In this document: one piece after another, positions 62,401 to 64,000 of the stretch
Position numbering within the stretch: position 1 is the first letter of the stretch
Layout: every line of letters begins with the position of its first letter
Origin: Erwinia_E haradaeae_G
GTDB taxonomy: Bacteria > Pseudomonadota > Gammaproteobacteria > Enterobacterales > Enterobacteriaceae
DNA length: 64,000 nt
Direction: 5' to 3'
Assembly (NCBI RefSeq): GCF_900698955.1
Contig: NZ_LR217720.1
Location: forward strand, 496,001 to 560,000
The notes under the pieces: generated by a model
The model's database searches: none
Seen by the model: the letters and a program-made list of their open reading frames with translations, nothing else
Told to the model about the DNA's origin: nothing
Made by a program: the position numbers and the translations under genes

Positions 62401-62979
62401 TTGATCTGGTCCAGACCATATTTTATTAATGATACGGACAATAGGTAGGGGTAATGAGTAAAAATCTCGTCTCCAAAAATCAATGGTACCCCGGCGCTGT
62501 AAACTTGTTTCATCTTCTAGAAAGTCATGCGTAAATAACATACCGGCTTCAAAAGCCTTCATATGCAATATGCGCTGACAAAAACCGTGTATAGTGCAAA
62601 TGACTGCATGATGCATATTACGTTCGGCGATTAATAAATGTGAGATAGCCTGCTGTATATTACTAATTTCAGACATTAATGTTGCAAGAGCCGGATTCAA
62701 CGTTTCACCGCGAATACAGGCAATGCGTAATTCGTGGATATTAGAACCAATACGTGCACGCAATTCTGCTGTAGAAGATTCAGTAAAGGTTACTACTAAA
62801 ATTTCTTTAACTGATAATCGTCGTATAAAATCTGCATGACCCCCTAACCCAAGTAAAAGACGTAGGTAGAGTAATCCAATAGTAAAAGTTTTTCCGGTGC
62901 CTGCAGATGCTTCAATTAATACCTCTCCCCGCAGTGGTAATGTCAAAGGTGTAAATCTAGAAAAAACATGTTTCATCAA
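59422..62979 (-). CDS. recB: Exodeoxyribonuclease V subunit RecB
   Basis: 3'-5' helicase and nuclease subunit of RecBCD, processing double-strand breaks and loading RecA. The 1185 residues compare with 1180 in E. coli. Walker A ASAGTGKT lies at 24-31; later helicase blocks include VFIDEFQDTDLQQY, LIGDPKQAIYSFRGA, TIYKSKGLQYPLVW and RLLYVALTRS. The C-terminal nuclease domain retains GCIDLVF and VDYKSN (1088-1093) with the catalytic Asp and Lys. recD and recC are not in the window: glnS stands where recD would follow, and the ptrA-recC side is noncoding to the edge. Full length and intact motifs indicate selection. Confidence 0.97.
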   Translation of the reverse strand: MMKHVFSRFTPLTLPLRGEVLIEASAGTGKTFTIGLLYLRLLLGLGGHADFIRRLSVKEILVVTFTESSTAELRARIGSNIHELRIACIRGETLNPALATLMSEISNIQQAISHLLIAERNMHHAVICTIHGFCQRILHMKAFEAGMLFTHDFLEDETSLQRRGTIDFWRRDFYSLPLPIVRIINKIWSGPDQLLQTLSPWLHREELTIKEDIHSNDTIEQRHGRIIARINMLKTAWLQIKNLQELIAKSGVNRRIYNSKNLPTWLDRITKWALSETVDYVIAQDLVRFSQNILIDNTIKGESPYHPVFDQIQIFLASQLSLRNLIISRGLKSIRAYTKKEKNTKSQIGFYDLLTFMNIALQKPSGKILATAIRQSYPVVFIDEFQDTDLQQYRIFQTLYYKKPNTALLLIGDPKQAIYSFRGASIFTYMQASSQIKQHYTLDVNQRSSKSMVNSINHLFTHHANPFIFTAIPFIPVQSAKINHDMYFSVSDRKQPALTFWLQPGNGVSLSNYQEYMAKQCAVEISNWLSLAEKNAAFIGNTKIQHPVKTSDIVVLVRNKNEAALVQQALDVLNIPSVYLSNRESVFNTLAAQEVLLLLKAMLTPEKESTFLHCLITNLFGMDATTLDIVKHDEPMWTTFIAEFMDYQNCWKKYGVLPMLRRLIKQRKIEEKLLTSKQGERYLTDLLHIGEILQARFSDFDNHTALVRWLSKKIQKKDAGIPNQRLRVESNHNIVKIITIYKSKGLQYPLVWIPFAISCLQAKHAVYYDDKICTTFLDLNQEPKSMILADRERLAEDVRLLYVALTRSIFHCSVGIAPLCLNIRQNTTKTDLHHSALGYLIQKGKAMDASGLLEALVAFDTDSTTVMISSGESGDTWHGAILKPTIQKTVSNSLLSYPLEDFWRITSYSDLYKQYSLMHLKKWQPMPAKVLDLYFSDVIESNKQVSSALLTPHTFPRGVKSGVFLHKLLETSDTHQLLNKSWLESQLVSQGFSKDWGPVMYTWMKNIVHAPLNHIGVSLSQIPLQDKRVEMQFYLPISPVMTAEKLNNMIRQDPLSASCSPLRFQQVRGMLQGCIDLVFFWHGKYYIVDYKSNWLGPDSTYYTQEIMIDVIREHRYDLQYQFYTLALHRYLRHRLLHYNYEHHFGGIIYLFLRGIEDTNYNHGIYHAALNVNFIDAMDDFFANKI

Positions 62980-64000
62980 TACTCACCATACTGGCATGAT
63001 ACAAGTCATTGAATCTAAACCCTCCCCTTCGTATCAATAAAACAAATCATAAATTTATTATAATCACGTTATTCTATACTTCGCTAGAAGCCTCTATCAG
63101 AAATCATGATATATTTTTATAAAAAATAGAATTATTTTCTTTTCTATGCGTCCATCTATCACAACACTGTTGAGAGAATATACATGAAGTACGTTAAAGT
63201 TTAACTACATCATTGTCAGCTTCGAATAAAGGTATATTTGAAGGGATATCATGGTTAGGTTCATTTTGTAAATTTACATAAAATATACTGTGACCGTAGA
63301 ATGATTATTCTCTTTCAATTGTATGATAAACATAAAATAATAAGAGATGATTGCATATATTAGTGATAATCATTTTAATATTGTAATATAAATATTTAAA
63401 CCTCCATGTTTATTACTTTAGGATCTTGCATCCTATCTTTAATATTATAATTTATCATCAATAGACTATATCCATTATCTCATTGATATGAATTAAAGAA
63501 AGATAAAATATAGAAAGAAAAGACTTACTACAAAGAACATGTCGATATCCAGCTATTATAACCTATATGCATATCTCGTATAAATAATACATATCATACA
63601 TCTTCTTAAAATCTACAAATCTTCTCATAGTCACTCAATCATAATTTATTGATATTTGTAAATAATTATATTTACTAAATAATAATATATTTACATAAAG
63701 TCAAGTAATACATTTACATAAAACAAAAATAATTATACATTCATAATAAAATTATCCATACTGATATTATATCATCCATCATGACTATAGATAGTAGCAA
63801 ATACATTAAAGAAAACTTTAAAACTCAATATCCTCTTAATGACTATTAACTAATTTATAAAATAGTAAGTACTTGTAAATTTAGCGGCTTATTTTATATT
63901 AAAATATAAAATACAATAATACATGAATTAGAGTATTATACTCTATACAGAGATTGATAAATAAAAAGAAAAACATAAAGCTTTTAGTATTTTTAAAACT
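62980..64000. other. 1.0 kb noncoding edge
   Basis: Upstream of recB, so its promoter should lie here. In E. coli ptrA precedes recB; no trace is visible. The window ends in AT-rich noncoding sequence. Confidence 0.5.

Noticed and set aside
1..64000. CRISPR array, prophage, insertion sequence or rRNA operon
   Set aside because: No spaced direct repeats, transposase or phage-like proteins, or rRNA motifs were seen. The only tandem array is the 8-bp repeat at 39943.

Overview
The window is a strongly AT-rich piece of a reduced gammaproteobacterial chromosome. Nearly every recognisable protein is closest in my memory to its Escherichia coli counterpart: AroP, HemC, DapF, MreB, MinD, CysP, AccC, LipA and RecB align almost end to end. 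Small E. coli operons survive intact (hemCD, murB-birA, mreBCD, minCDE, purEK, cysPTWA, accBC, argX-hisR-leuT-proM, leuW-glnU-metU-glnV), but these blocks sit next to partners that are far apart in E. coli. My summed coding total is only about 54% of the window. The rest is AT-rich sequence with no insertion sequences, phage genes or CRISPR. Conserved genes in long eroded spacers suggest an insect nutritional endosymbiont of the order Enterobacterales still losing genes. I cannot name the genus from sequence alone.

Layout. 0.3-5.6 kb: aroP, a 2.2 kb hairpin-rich spacer, then hemD-hemC. 5.6-9.2 kb: a cyaA-sized empty gap, then lptM and dapF. 10.8-16.2 kb: fbaA, pgk, an epd-sized gap, tktA. 17.3-19.2 kb: murB-birA (BirA is short). 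20.3-23.2 kb: mreD-mreC-mreB. 24.3-30.6 kb: tRNA-Val, tatD, mtnN, a four-tRNA cluster (Arg-His-Leu-Pro), minE-minD-minC, erpA. 32.7-39.5 kb: purK-purE, lpxH, cysS, aspS. 40.4-44.2 kb: the sulfate/thiosulfate importer cysA-cysW-cysT-cysP. 45.9-47.8 kb: accB-accC. 49.6-50.0 kb: four tRNAs (Leu-Gln-Met-Gln). 51-55.6 kb: rimI (interrupted), lipA, lipB, ybeD. 57.5-63 kb: glnS and recB. The edges are noncoding.

The genes describe a cell that keeps its own envelope and shape (murB, dapF, mreBCD, minCDE, lpxH, lptM), fatty acid initiation (accBC with birA), central carbon metabolism (fbaA, pgk, tktA), purine and tetrapyrrole steps, lipoate synthesis, Fe-S delivery (erpA), sulfate uptake for cysteine and methionine, and RecB.

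I found no novel multi-gene system. The most interesting observations are signs of decay or unusual retention: a rimI gene perfect in frame except for a single TGA at a tryptophan position; a tRNA-Val(GAC) that has lost the near-universal U33; a tRNA-Arg with an acceptor-stem mismatch; two tRNA genes with TCA instead of CCA; a BirA without its C-terminal domain; an LptM whose lipobox has Asp at -3; gene-sized gaps where cyaA, epd, cysM, ppiB and ybeF stand in E. coli; and several long perfect hairpins, including a canonical terminator with no gene in front of it.
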